DNA of 7,383 nucleotides from Planctomycetaceae bacterium. GTDB taxonomy: Bacteria > Planctomycetota > Planctomycetia > Planctomycetales > Planctomycetaceae. The DNA is taken from the NCBI GenBank assembly GCA_947463775.1, contig CANHVD010000269.1, positions 1 through 7,383 on the forward strand. The letters are read 5' to 3'. The notes below the pieces were generated by a model, which did not search any database, had not been told where the DNA came from, and saw only the letters and a list, made by a program, of their open reading frames with translations. Of the stretch, positions 1-6,185 are shown piece after piece; positions within the stretch are counted from its first letter, which is position 1, and the number at the start of each line of letters is the position of its first letter. A program made the position numbers and the translations under genes.

Positions 1-42
1 ATGAAATGGCATGACGTTAACGCTGACGGCCTCGTCGACTGA
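1..42 (+). CDS. Possible C-terminal tail of an upstream gene (partial)
   Basis: Plus-strand frame 1 reads MKWHDVNADGLVD and then stops at TGA (40-42). The piece DVNADGLVD has the D-x-N-x-D-G spacing of an EF-hand-like calcium loop, as found in dockerin-type and FG-GAP repeats that are common in planctomycete surface proteins. That resemblance is the only argument for it. The loop would be cut off by the stop before its twelfth position, which is odd for a dockerin. A 5-bp GC-rich hairpin (CCCGC at 71-75, GCGGG at 83-87) lies downstream without a T-run, so it is not a convincing terminator. This reading competes with the minus-strand frame over the same bases, which has a better-supported start signal. 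Confidence 0.22.
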   Translation: MKWHDVNADGLVD

Positions 43-108
43 AGCATCTGATTGCTGGTCGTCAAAGCGTCCCGCATTCCTCGCGGGCTCAATCTGCACG
101 CTGGTCAT
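1..108 (-). CDS. Possible N-terminus of a divergent unknown protein (partial)
   Basis: On the minus strand an open frame starts with ATG at 108-106 and stays open for 36 codons to the left edge. The predicted N-terminus begins MTSVQIEPARNAGRF and continues as a hydrophilic, acidic stretch (DDQQSDASVDEAV) with no signal peptide or membrane segment. Support for the start is an AGGA motif at 118-115, six bases before the ATG, and an in-frame TAA at 123-121, so the frame cannot begin much earlier. I do not recognise the family. Thirty-six codons without a stop is weak evidence on its own. The same DNA can be read on the plus strand as the end of another gene (1-42), and probably only one reading is true. 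If this one is, the gene is divergent from the helix-hairpin-helix gene at 298. Confidence 0.4.
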   Translation of the reverse strand, partial: MTSVQIEPARNAGRFDDQQSDASVDEAVSVNVMPFH

Positions 109-132
109 CAGCGATCCTGGTTATCAGCGATC
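101..132. repeat. 16-bp tandem duplication with one mismatch
   Basis: CTGGTCATCAGCGATC at 101-116 is followed directly by CTGGTTATCAGCGATC at 117-132, matching at 15 of 16 bases. The one difference (C at 106, T at 122) matters for the minus-strand reading. In the left copy it creates the ATG of the candidate gene at 108, while the right copy reads ATA and supplies both the in-frame TAA and the AGGA ribosome binding site. The repeat is visible directly. Whether it is a regulator site or replication slippage is unknown. Confidence 0.8.
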
Positions 133-297
133 ACAGCCAGGCCGTCTCCTCGCCTGAGCTTAGGTTTCGCACCTACGAATCAGTCACATTTATCTCCCGT
201 GGCGATCCGATGGCTTGCATGTTCCATTCCCCGAACCAATCATACCAAAGGGACTAAAAACAAATACACTCAGGGTGAGTACGCTCCGGGCCTCGGT
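133..297. other. Left intergenic region, no assigned gene
   Basis: No protein-like reading was found here. An open frame extends from a TTG at 52 into the gene at 298, but its 82 extra residues show no domain character and no ribosome binding site, so I treat this stretch as non-coding. Small structures visible are an imperfect palindrome CCTGAGCTTAGG at 153-164 and a 5-bp hairpin TAGGT/ACCTA at 161-175. Possible promoter elements are weak: on the minus strand an extended -10 (TG at 247-246 and TATGAT at 244-239), and on the plus strand TTGCAT (215-220) spaced 17 bases from AATCAT (238-243). These overlap each other and could serve divergent genes, but similar matches occur by chance. Confidence 0.4.
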
Positions 298-816
298 ATG
301 CCAGATAAACAGGACATAATCCCCGAAACCTTGACGAGCCAATCCGCCGACTCGCTGTCACCACCGTCGCCAAATCGAAGCTCTGACGCAGACGATCAGC
401 CCGGCCTCCTGGCAACACTTCCTGACTTTCGCACGCATCACCGCAGCCTGTTAAGAATCTGTATGGGGATCTTGCTGGTTATTCTCTCTGTGGAATGGAT
501 CAGCGTCGCCATGGAACGTCCGGAACCGCTGAAAATTCAGAGGGGCGAAACATTTCGACAGCAATTTCGCGTCGAAGTCAATTCAGCGACATGGGTGGAA
601 TGGATGCAGTTAGAGGGTATCGGGATCTCGATGGCTCATCGAATTGTTGCTGATCGGACATTAAACGGGCCATTTCAGACCATCGACGATCTTACGCGGG
701 TTCCCGGAATCGGCGATGCAACACTCGACCAAATCCGCCCCTGGCTTACAATAGGTCATGACATCGACAAAGCACAATCACTCAAATCCCCACAGATCTT
801 CGCCGACGAACAGTGA
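298..816 (+). CDS. Membrane-anchored ComEA-like helix-hairpin-helix protein
   Basis: A 172-residue protein. Residues 1-48 are polar and rich in Ser, Pro and Asp. Residues 51-72 form one hydrophobic membrane segment preceded by Arg and His (45-53), predicting N-in, C-out topology. Residues 92-152 match the ComEA-type double helix-hairpin-helix domain: VNSA at 94-97, first hairpin GIG at 107-109, GPF at 124-126 and second hairpin PGIG at 136-139. In the family such hairpins bind the DNA backbone without sequence specificity, and ComEA is the membrane-attached DNA receptor of natural transformation. Here that would put the DNA-binding part on the outer face of the cytoplasmic membrane (inference). 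ATG 298 is chosen because it starts the plausible protein, although the ribosome binding site is weak (AGGGTGAG at 272-279 is too distant). Its last 59 bp overlap the ABC exporter gene, suggesting co-transcription. The domain is confident; a competence role is not shown. Confidence 0.87.
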   Translation: MPDKQDIIPETLTSQSADSLSPPSPNRSSDADDQPGLLATLPDFRTHHRSLLRICMGILLVILSVEWISVAMERPEPLKIQRGETFRQQFRVEVNSATWVEWMQLEGIGISMAHRIVADRTLNGPFQTIDDLTRVPGIGDATLDQIRPWLTIGHDIDKAQSLKSPQIFADEQ

Positions 817-2851
817 CCCTTCCGCAGGAAGTCGTCACGGATCCACCGCGCAGAATTCTTCAAACGACAAACAGGAAGACAACGTCACCAACAACTCGGG
901 AACTGCTGCAGAAACTACGCCTGTCCGCGCCAGCAGCAGCCGGCAGCGATTCGAACAGTATCGAAGAAAAGTTCGCGATAAACTGCTGCCCAAAGGCGGC
1001 GTCCATTCGACCGGAGAAGCTCGCTCCGCGAAAGACCGCGTGCGAACGTCATGGCAACTGATTCGCGAGTTCTTTCGCCTGCTGCATCCTTATCGCTGGC
1101 AGATTAGCCTTACGTTGCTGTCAGTGACCTTATCGACCGGACTCGGTCTCCTGCCACCCGCCGGAACCAAGTTTATTGTCGACTATGTTTTGGGCGGATT
1201 ACCCCTGCCAACCTGGTTCAGTCGGGCATTTCCTTCGCTCAACACTCCGATGCGATTGTTGTCGGGCGTGGTCGGCGTGGTCGTTGTGATTTCTCTGCTG
1301 AAAATTCTGATACATATCTGGGGCCGATGGGATGCGACCAGAATCTCCAAACAAATTCAACTGGCTGTGCGGCGACATGTCTTCGAACATGCGGTCCGTC
1401 TTCCACTTCACCGGATTCATGAACTGAGGTCCGGTGGGGTTGCTTCAGTGCTTCGTGAAGATGGCGGCAGCGTGGGCGAACTGGTCTTCGGAATGCTCTA
1501 CAACCCCTGGCGCGCTGTTATTCAACTCGTCGGCAGTTTTGTGATACTTGCCTGGGTCGACTGGACGCTGCTGGCCGGAGCCCTCGTGTTGTTGCCGACG
1601 GTGTTCATCACACACCGTGCCTGGATCAACAGTATCCGCCCCCAGTTCCGGGCGATTCGCAAGCAGCGTGAATCGATCGATGCGGGAGCTGCCGAGTCAT
1701 TTGCCGGCATGCGAATCGTGCGTGCATTCAGTCGCCAAAAACGTGAATCAGCACGGTTTTCTGAAGAAAACAATATGATGGTTCGTCAGGAACTTTACGC
1801 ATGGTGGTGGATGCGTGGTGTAGAAATGGTCTGGGAAGCTCTGATTCCGATCGCCAGCGCCGGGCTGCTGTTTTACGGGGGCTGGCGAGTTATCGATGGT
1901 CATATGTCGGTCGGTTCGCTGATGATGTTCCTGGTTTATCTCCTGATGCTGCTGGAACCCCTGGCCACTCTGGCCACCAGTGCGACTCAGTTTCAGAACA
2001 GTCTTAGCGGACTGGATCGTATTCTCGATCTGCTGGCCGAACCGCGTGAAATGGAATCGACTCCGGAAAGCCTGAGAGCAGACCGAACTCAGATTCGCGG
2101 ACAGATGACGTTTGAAGATGTGACATTTCTGTATCCCGGAACCCAAACCCCGGCGTTGTCCGATATTCAGTTGAATGTACAAGCTGGCCAAACGGTCGCC
2201 CTAGTCGGGCCGAGTGGCGCCGGGAAAACAACGATCTGTAATTTAGTCGCTCGCTTCTACGATCCGACTTCAGGCAGCGTAACGCTCGATGGTCGTGACC
2301 TGCGTGATTACGACGTGGAATCATTTCGAGCACTCCTCGGTGTTGTGGAGCAGGACGTCTTCCTGTTTGACGGAACGATTGGTCAGAACATTGCGTATTC
2401 TCGAAAGCATGCCACGCCCGAAGAAATTCGTGCGGCAGCCGACGCGGCGAATGCGTCCGAGTTTATCGATCGACTGCCTGCCGGCATGAATACACTCATC
2501 GGAGAACGTGGCGTGCGACTCAGCGGCGGACAGCGACAGCGTCTGGCGATTGCACGTGCGGTTCTGGCCGACCCGAGAATCCTGATTCTGGATGAAGCGA
2601 CCAGCAATCTGGACACCGAAAGCGAACAGTTGATACAGCAGAGTCTTGGTACGCTGATGCGAGGCCGCACCAGTTTTGTGATCGCTCACCGGCTAAGCAC
2701 CATTGCCGGGGCTGATCTGATCGTTGTTGTGGAAGGCGGCCGCATTCTGCAAACTGGCACGCACGCCGAACTGATGTTACTGGGCGGAAAATATCGCGCG
2801 ATGGTCGAACAGCAGGTGAAGATGACTTTAGGCAGCATGGAACCAAGATAA
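758..2851 (+). CDS. ABC exporter half-transporter (MsbA/MdlB-like, fused membrane and ATPase domains)
   Basis: A 697-residue half-transporter expected to dimerise in the cytoplasmic membrane and export a substrate using ATP. Residues 1-60 are a low-complexity Ser/Thr/Asn-rich tail and 61-100 a basic segment. The membrane domain (about 110-405) has about six hydrophobic helices, near 115-135, 168-188, 255-284 (two), 361-377 and 384-405. The ATPase domain (about 450-685) is complete: A-loop Tyr459, Walker A GPSGAGKT 484-491, Q-loop Gln532, signature LSGGQ 588-592, Walker B ILILDE 608-613 with Glu613, D-loop SNLD 616-619 and H-loop His644. Nothing catalytic is missing. ATG 758 is the only standard start upstream of the protein-like segment at residues 62-76; GTG 1040 would remove the extension. 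The start lies inside the preceding gene, with only a short AGG at 754-756 before it. Substrate cannot be read from the sequence: lipids, drugs and peptides are all possible in this family. Confidence 0.96.
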   Translation: MTSTKHNHSNPHRSSPTNSDPSAGSRHGSTAQNSSNDKQEDNVTNNSGTAAETTPVRASSSRQRFEQYRRKVRDKLLPKGGVHSTGEARSAKDRVRTSWQLIREFFRLLHPYRWQISLTLLSVTLSTGLGLLPPAGTKFIVDYVLGGLPLPTWFSRAFPSLNTPMRLLSGVVGVVVVISLLKILIHIWGRWDATRISKQIQLAVRRHVFEHAVRLPLHRIHELRSGGVASVLREDGGSVGELVFGMLYNPWRAVIQLVGSFVILAWVDWTLLAGALVLLPTVFITHRAWINSIRPQFRAIRKQRESIDAGAAESFAGMRIVRAFSRQKRESARFSEENNMMVRQELYAWWWMRGVEMVWEALIPIASAGLLFYGGWRVIDGHMSVGSLMMFLVYLLMLLEPLATLATSATQFQNSLSGLDRILDLLAEPREMESTPESLRADRTQIRGQMTFEDVTFLYPGTQTPALSDIQLNVQAGQTVALVGPSGAGKTTICNLVARFYDPTSGSVTLDGRDLRDYDVESFRALLGVVEQDVFLFDGTIGQNIAYSRKHATPEEIRAAADAANASEFIDRLPAGMNTLIGERGVRLSGGQRQRLAIARAVLADPRILILDEATSNLDTESEQLIQQSLGTLMRGRTSFVIAHRLSTIAGADLIVVVEGGRILQTGTHAELMLLGGKYRAMVEQQVKMTLGSMEPR

Positions 2852-2921
2852 ACCTGTCTGTTGTCAACGATTAAGCCACCCCCCAGGGATCAACCTCCAG
2901 CAGATTCCTTGTTTTCTCAGA

Positions 2922-2934
2922 ACCAGGTACTGGT
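2922..2934. repeat. Short inverted repeat after the ABC exporter gene
   Basis: ACCAG (2922-2926) and CTGGT (2930-2934) are perfect inverted copies around GTA. This could be a small hairpin or an operator half-site pair. No T-run follows, so it does not look like an intrinsic terminator. Five base pairs are near what chance gives. Confidence 0.35.
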
Positions 2935-2960
2935 ATTGCCCGCAGATGGGAATTAGAGTT

Positions 2961-3053
2961 ATGCCTCAGCCGTTAGAAGCAGACTGCTTCTTTCGGACCC
3001 TGTCACTATCTCACATCTGGCGTTCAAAACCTTGCCTGAGGGTTCACGAATGA
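2961..3053 (+). CDS. Candidate 30-codon leader ORF overlapping the next start (ATGA)
   Basis: An ATG at 2961 opens a frame of 30 codons, beginning MPQPLEADCFF and ending LRVHE, that closes with TGA at 3051-3053. That TGA shares bases with the ATG at 3050 of the TPR-DUF1549 gene as ATGA, the arrangement typical of translationally coupled genes. The peptide resembles no family I know and has no signal or membrane segment. Codons 5-11 span the 17-bp inverted repeat. Against it: the ribosome binding site is poor (GGGA at 2948-2951), and it uses TTA, CTA and TCA, which are sparse in the neighbouring genes. It could be a leader peptide or a chance open frame. Confidence 0.2.
   Translation: MPQPLEADCFFRTLSLSHIWRSKPCLRVHE
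2975..2991. repeat. 17-bp perfect inverted repeat upstream of the TPR-DUF1549 gene
   Basis: AGAAGCAG (2975-2982) and CTGCTTCT (2984-2991) are exact inverted copies around one central A, giving a folded RNA stem of seven pairs with a three-base loop. It lies 59 bp before the ATG at 3050 and 124 bp after the exporter stop. TTC follows, extending a short pyrimidine run (CTTCTTTC), so a weak terminator for the exporter transcript is possible. A dimeric regulator's operator, or a structure in the leader of the next gene, is equally possible. It also falls inside the candidate leader ORF starting at 2961. Confidence 0.55.
3038..3042 (+). promoter_or_regulatory. Ribosome binding site deciding the 3050 start
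   Basis: GAGGG at 3038-3042 is followed by seven bases and then ATG at 3050. It is the clearest Shine-Dalgarno match before a confident gene in this window. It settles the start in favour of ATG 3050 over the in-frame TTG at 3032, which would put the motif inside the coding region. Confidence 0.75.
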
Positions 3054-6000
3054 CTGTGCGTGGCCGAATTGTATGCGCTCCGGCGCTTACGTTGATTGTC
3101 GCTTTGGCTCTGTTGCTTGTCGTTGACATTCAACCTATTTTTGCGTGGCAGGCCACTCCGCCAGCAAAACTCGAGCCTCCAAAGGATCCGAAGACGATTC
3201 AGCTCGAAGGAATCGTTACTCAGGCGAAGCAGCTTATCAGCGAAGGCAAGTACGACGCTGGCATCCAGGAGGCTGACAAGGCTTTGGCGATTGATGCTAA
3301 GTTCGCAGCCGCTCAGGTCGCTCGCGGGATGGCCTTTAACGGCAAGGGTGAGTACGACACCGCGATGAAGGAATTTGATCTGGTCACTGCCATCACCGGC
3401 CGTGAGCCAGAGAAACTGCAGAATCGAGCAGACGCCTATGCTCATCGATCGCACTCGCTCTATCAGAAGGGGCAATACCTGGATGCGATCGACAACGCTT
3501 ACTTCGCCACTCTGGAGAAGTTTGATCATCCGCTGGCACATATCAATCGCGCTGTCGCTTATGTGGCTCGACAGGATTTTGATCGAGCGATTAACAGTGC
3601 GAATCGGGCGATTAACATTGATGAAAACTCGGCCGAAGCTTACAGCATCCGAAGTCTTGCCTACGCTGGCAAAAAGAATGCTGATCAGGCGATTAAAGAT
3701 GCAGACAAGGCCATTGCACTCAATTCGAAACTTGCGGAATCATACCAGCGCCGCGCTGTGGCATTTGTGGTCAAAGGCGATGCGGCCAAAGCAAAACAAG
3801 ATCTGGATCAGGCAATCGTTCTTAACCCTAATCACGCGGATGCGTTGTGTGATCGAGCCTTGCTGTATGGCATGGCGGGTGATCTGCCCAAAGCAATGAT
3901 CGATCTGGATGCCGCCCTAAAGGCAAATCCTCATTCCGGACGAGTTCATTACGTTCGCGGACTTGCGGAGCTGGAGCAAAGTAACTTCGACAAGGCAGTG
4001 GCTTCCTTCGACGAAGCGATCCGGTTGCAGGAAAAGAACGCTCTGGCGTATAGCTCTCGCGGCTATGCTCGCAACGGCCGGAAGGAATACGACAAAGCCC
4101 GCGAAGATTTCACAAAGGCGATCGAACTGGATTCGAAACTGGCATCAGCCTATTCCGGACGCAATACGGCTCTGAAAAATCTGGGACTAACCAAGGAAGC
4201 ATCGGCCGACAACGCAAAGTATAAAGAGCTGACGGCTCCTCCGAAGAAGGCCGAAAAGAAAGACAATAAGAAGGAAGAAGAAGCCCCTTCATTTGTCGTG
4301 AAATCGAAAGCCGTTGCTCCTGAAAAGCGAGCGACCATGTTGAAGTCGGCGAAGGAGATTGATCGACTGATTGCCGCGAACTATGAAAAAGTAGCGGTCA
4401 AACCCAATGCAAGAACCACCGATGAGCAGTTCCTGCGTCGAATTTATCTGGATGTCACCGGAACCATCCCAACGTATAACCAGACTCGTAAGTTCCTGAC
4501 ATCCAGCGACCCGAACAAGCGAACGCTGTTGATTGATGAACTGCTCAGCAGTGACGGTTATGCCAGCCACAGCTTTAACTACTGGGCCGACATTCTTCGC
4601 TACACCGACAACCTCAACGGAACTGTTCGTGGCGAACCTTATCGTCAGTGGATCAAGCAGTCTTTGGCGGAAAGCAAGCCGTGGGACAAGATGGTCCACG
4701 AGATGATGACGGCGGAAGGACTGATCTGGAAGAATCCTGCCACCGGCTATATGCAGCGGGATGCAAGCATGCCGCTGGACAACATGAATAACACCGTCCG
4801 CATCTTTCTGGGAACTCGCATCGGCTGCGCTCAGTGTCACGACCACCCATTTGACCGATGGACTCAAAAGGAGTTCTATCAAATGGCTGCGTTCACTTAC
4901 GGAACGCTGACGAGCACAAATGGCGGTGACAAGCGATACTGGGAGAGCAACCCGGATGACCGCCTGCAGACAGAATATGCGATGATCGAGCAGGAAGAGG
5001 AAGATCGCCGCAATAATAACTACCGCTTCGATCGACTGATCAGCATCAACATGATGATGGTGAATGATCAGGTTGATAGAAAGATCACTCTGCCGAAGGA
5101 CTACCAGTACGACAATGCCAAAGCCGGTGATGTCGTTGAGCCAAAAGCGCTGTTTGGGGCTTCTGCAGAAATCAAGAAGGGCGAAACTCCTCGACAGGCT
5201 TTCGCTCGCTGGCTGACTGCCAAAGAGAATCCACGGTTTGCTCTCACGATCGCCAATAGACTCTGGAAGCAAGCTTTCGGAATTGGACAGATTGAACCGG
5301 TCGACGACATGATGGACACGACCGTTGCCGAGAACCCGGAACTGATGGTCTTTCTGGAGTCCGAAGTGAAGCGGTTGAACTTCGACATGAAGGAGTATCT
5401 CCGCGTCATTTACAATACGGAAACTTACCAGCGTCAGGTCAGCGTGGAAGAAGTGAACCCAGGTGAAACCTATCACTTCTCCGGCCCAATTCTCCGACGC
5501 ATGACGGCCGAGCAGGTCTGGGATTCGTTCCTGACACTTGCTGTGCCTGATGATTACCGCGAAATGCCCGCTACGATTCGCACAGACGTGATTGGCGTCG
5601 ACCTGACGTCGGTCAAAGCTCCGGATCTTCTGGCCGCTGATTCGATGGGTAACCAGGTTGATGGCAGCGTTGGCAAGTGGCAACAGAAGCATCTGTACAA
5701 AGGTGTCTTGTTGGCTCGTGCTTCTGAACTTCCATCACCTGTGCCAGCCAGTCACTTCCTGCGAATGTTTGGGCAGTCTGATCGCGAACTGATTTCAGCG
5801 TCTTCGACGATGGGTTCAGTTCCTCAGGTGCTGTTCATGTTCAACGGGCCGATCTCGCACATGCTGCTGGAAAGCAATTCGACGATCTATAATACCGTCA
5901 TGAAGAAGAAGTCGGTTAATGATGGTATTCGTTCGATCTTCCTGACGATTCTGAATCGTGAACCGGATACCGAAGAACTGGCCCTGGCGACACAAGAAGT

Positions 6001-6079
6001 GACCAATAATGGAGCACCCGGTTACGGGAACGTCATTTGGTCACTGGTTAACACTCGCGAGTTTCTGTTCATCCAGTAG
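3050..6079 (+). CDS. Secreted TPR-DUF1549-DUF1553 fusion protein (PSCyt2/PSD1)
   Basis: A 1009-residue exported protein. Residues 1-32 are a Sec signal peptide (Arg at 4 and 6, hydrophobic core 11-25, likely cleavage after IFA at 30-32). About 52-390 hold nine to ten 34-residue TPR units, recognisable by repeated AY, D-A and AI-L patterns; such solenoids bind proteins. A Lys/Glu-rich linker follows (about 396-413). DUF1549 spans about 455-630, with family motifs LRRIYLDVTGTIP (462-474) and CAQCHDHPFDRW (593-604). Its CxxCH (Cys593, Cys596, His597) is the form of a covalent heme c site, but heme binding by this domain is not something the sequence proves. Mature protein has only one other Cys (267). 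DUF1553 spans about 713-1009, from RQAFARWLTAKENPRFA to the typical C-terminal REFLF. A separate N-terminal cytochrome-like PSCyt1 domain, common in this family, is absent; the TPRs occupy its place. DUF1501 follows, as usual for these genes. Function is unknown. Confidence 0.95.
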   Translation: MTVRGRIVCAPALTLIVALALLLVVDIQPIFAWQATPPAKLEPPKDPKTIQLEGIVTQAKQLISEGKYDAGIQEADKALAIDAKFAAAQVARGMAFNGKGEYDTAMKEFDLVTAITGREPEKLQNRADAYAHRSHSLYQKGQYLDAIDNAYFATLEKFDHPLAHINRAVAYVARQDFDRAINSANRAINIDENSAEAYSIRSLAYAGKKNADQAIKDADKAIALNSKLAESYQRRAVAFVVKGDAAKAKQDLDQAIVLNPNHADALCDRALLYGMAGDLPKAMIDLDAALKANPHSGRVHYVRGLAELEQSNFDKAVASFDEAIRLQEKNALAYSSRGYARNGRKEYDKAREDFTKAIELDSKLASAYSGRNTALKNLGLTKEASADNAKYKELTAPPKKAEKKDNKKEEEAPSFVVKSKAVAPEKRATMLKSAKEIDRLIAANYEKVAVKPNARTTDEQFLRRIYLDVTGTIPTYNQTRKFLTSSDPNKRTLLIDELLSSDGYASHSFNYWADILRYTDNLNGTVRGEPYRQWIKQSLAESKPWDKMVHEMMTAEGLIWKNPATGYMQRDASMPLDNMNNTVRIFLGTRIGCAQCHDHPFDRWTQKEFYQMAAFTYGTLTSTNGGDKRYWESNPDDRLQTEYAMIEQEEEDRRNNNYRFDRLISINMMMVNDQVDRKITLPKDYQYDNAKAGDVVEPKALFGASAEIKKGETPRQAFARWLTAKENPRFALTIANRLWKQAFGIGQIEPVDDMMDTTVAENPELMVFLESEVKRLNFDMKEYLRVIYNTETYQRQVSVEEVNPGETYHFSGPILRRMTAEQVWDSFLTLAVPDDYREMPATIRTDVIGVDLTSVKAPDLLAADSMGNQVDGSVGKWQQKHLYKGVLLARASELPSPVPASHFLRMFGQSDRELISASSTMGSVPQVLFMFNGPISHMLLESNSTIYNTVMKKKSVNDGIRSIFLTILNREPDTEELALATQEVTNNGAPGYGNVIWSLVNTREFLFIQ

Positions 6080-6099
6080 TGTTTACCGAACGTCAGCGT

Positions 6100-6112
6100 G
6101 TCGGATCCCGAC
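6100..6112 (+). repeat. Small hairpin between DUF1549/1553 and DUF1501 genes
   Basis: GTCGG (6100-6104) and CCGAC (6108-6112) pair around ATC, 20 bases after the stop at 6079. It sits one base before a second, stronger hairpin at 6114-6135. There is no T-run, so termination is unlikely from this element alone. Confidence 0.45.
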
Positions 6113-6113
6113 T

Positions 6114-6135
6114 GTGCCGTTGAAATCCACGGCAC
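6114..6135 (+). repeat. Perfect 7-bp intercistronic hairpin
   Basis: GTGCCGT (6114-6120) and ACGGCAC (6129-6135) form a perfect GC-rich stem with an eight-base loop (TGAAATCC). No T-run follows at once; the nearest T-rich piece, TCTTTCT, is at 6148-6154. I therefore read it as an mRNA structure between two co-transcribed genes, possibly affecting stability or the ratio of the two products, rather than a classical terminator. A Rho-independent role cannot be excluded. Confidence 0.55.
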
Positions 6136-6185
6136 TTGCCAACGAATCTTTCTGATCTTCACCTCTGCAAGAAGAACCGATCGAA

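Noticed and set aside
52..297. TTG-initiated N-terminal extension of the helix-hairpin-helix protein (82 more residues)
   Set aside because: No ribosome binding site, no signal or domain character, and it would run through the tandem repeat; the ATG at 298 gives a sensible cytoplasmic tail plus membrane anchor.
813..1061. An 82-codon plus-strand frame starting with GTG at the end of the helix-hairpin-helix gene
   Set aside because: It lies within the N-terminal coding region of the ABC exporter in another frame, and its Thr/Arg-rich translation resembles a shadow; the exporter frame reads as protein over the same bases.
1748..2191. A 147-codon minus-strand open frame inside the ABC exporter gene
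   Set aside because: Antisense shadow in register with a gene whose plus-strand product has every ABC transporter motif; no recognisable features of its own.
2936..2965. Promoter-like TTGCCC with a -10 near TTATGC or TATGCC before the TPR-DUF1549 gene
   Set aside because: Only the -35 half is tolerable; the -10 matches three bases or fewer at workable spacing. A promoter is likely somewhere in 2852-3040, but I cannot place it.
3587..3617. Direct DNA repeat GCGATTAACA at 3587-3596 and 3608-3617
   Set aside because: Explained by coding: both encode Ala-Ile-Asn in the same TPR unit, seven codons apart.
4289..5692. A 467-codon open frame on the minus strand inside the TPR-DUF1549-DUF1553 gene
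   Set aside because: Its codons lie exactly opposite the plus-strand codons, and it stays open because the real gene rarely uses TTA, CTA and TCA. Its translation has no domain character, while the plus strand carries the DUF1549 and DUF1553 motifs.
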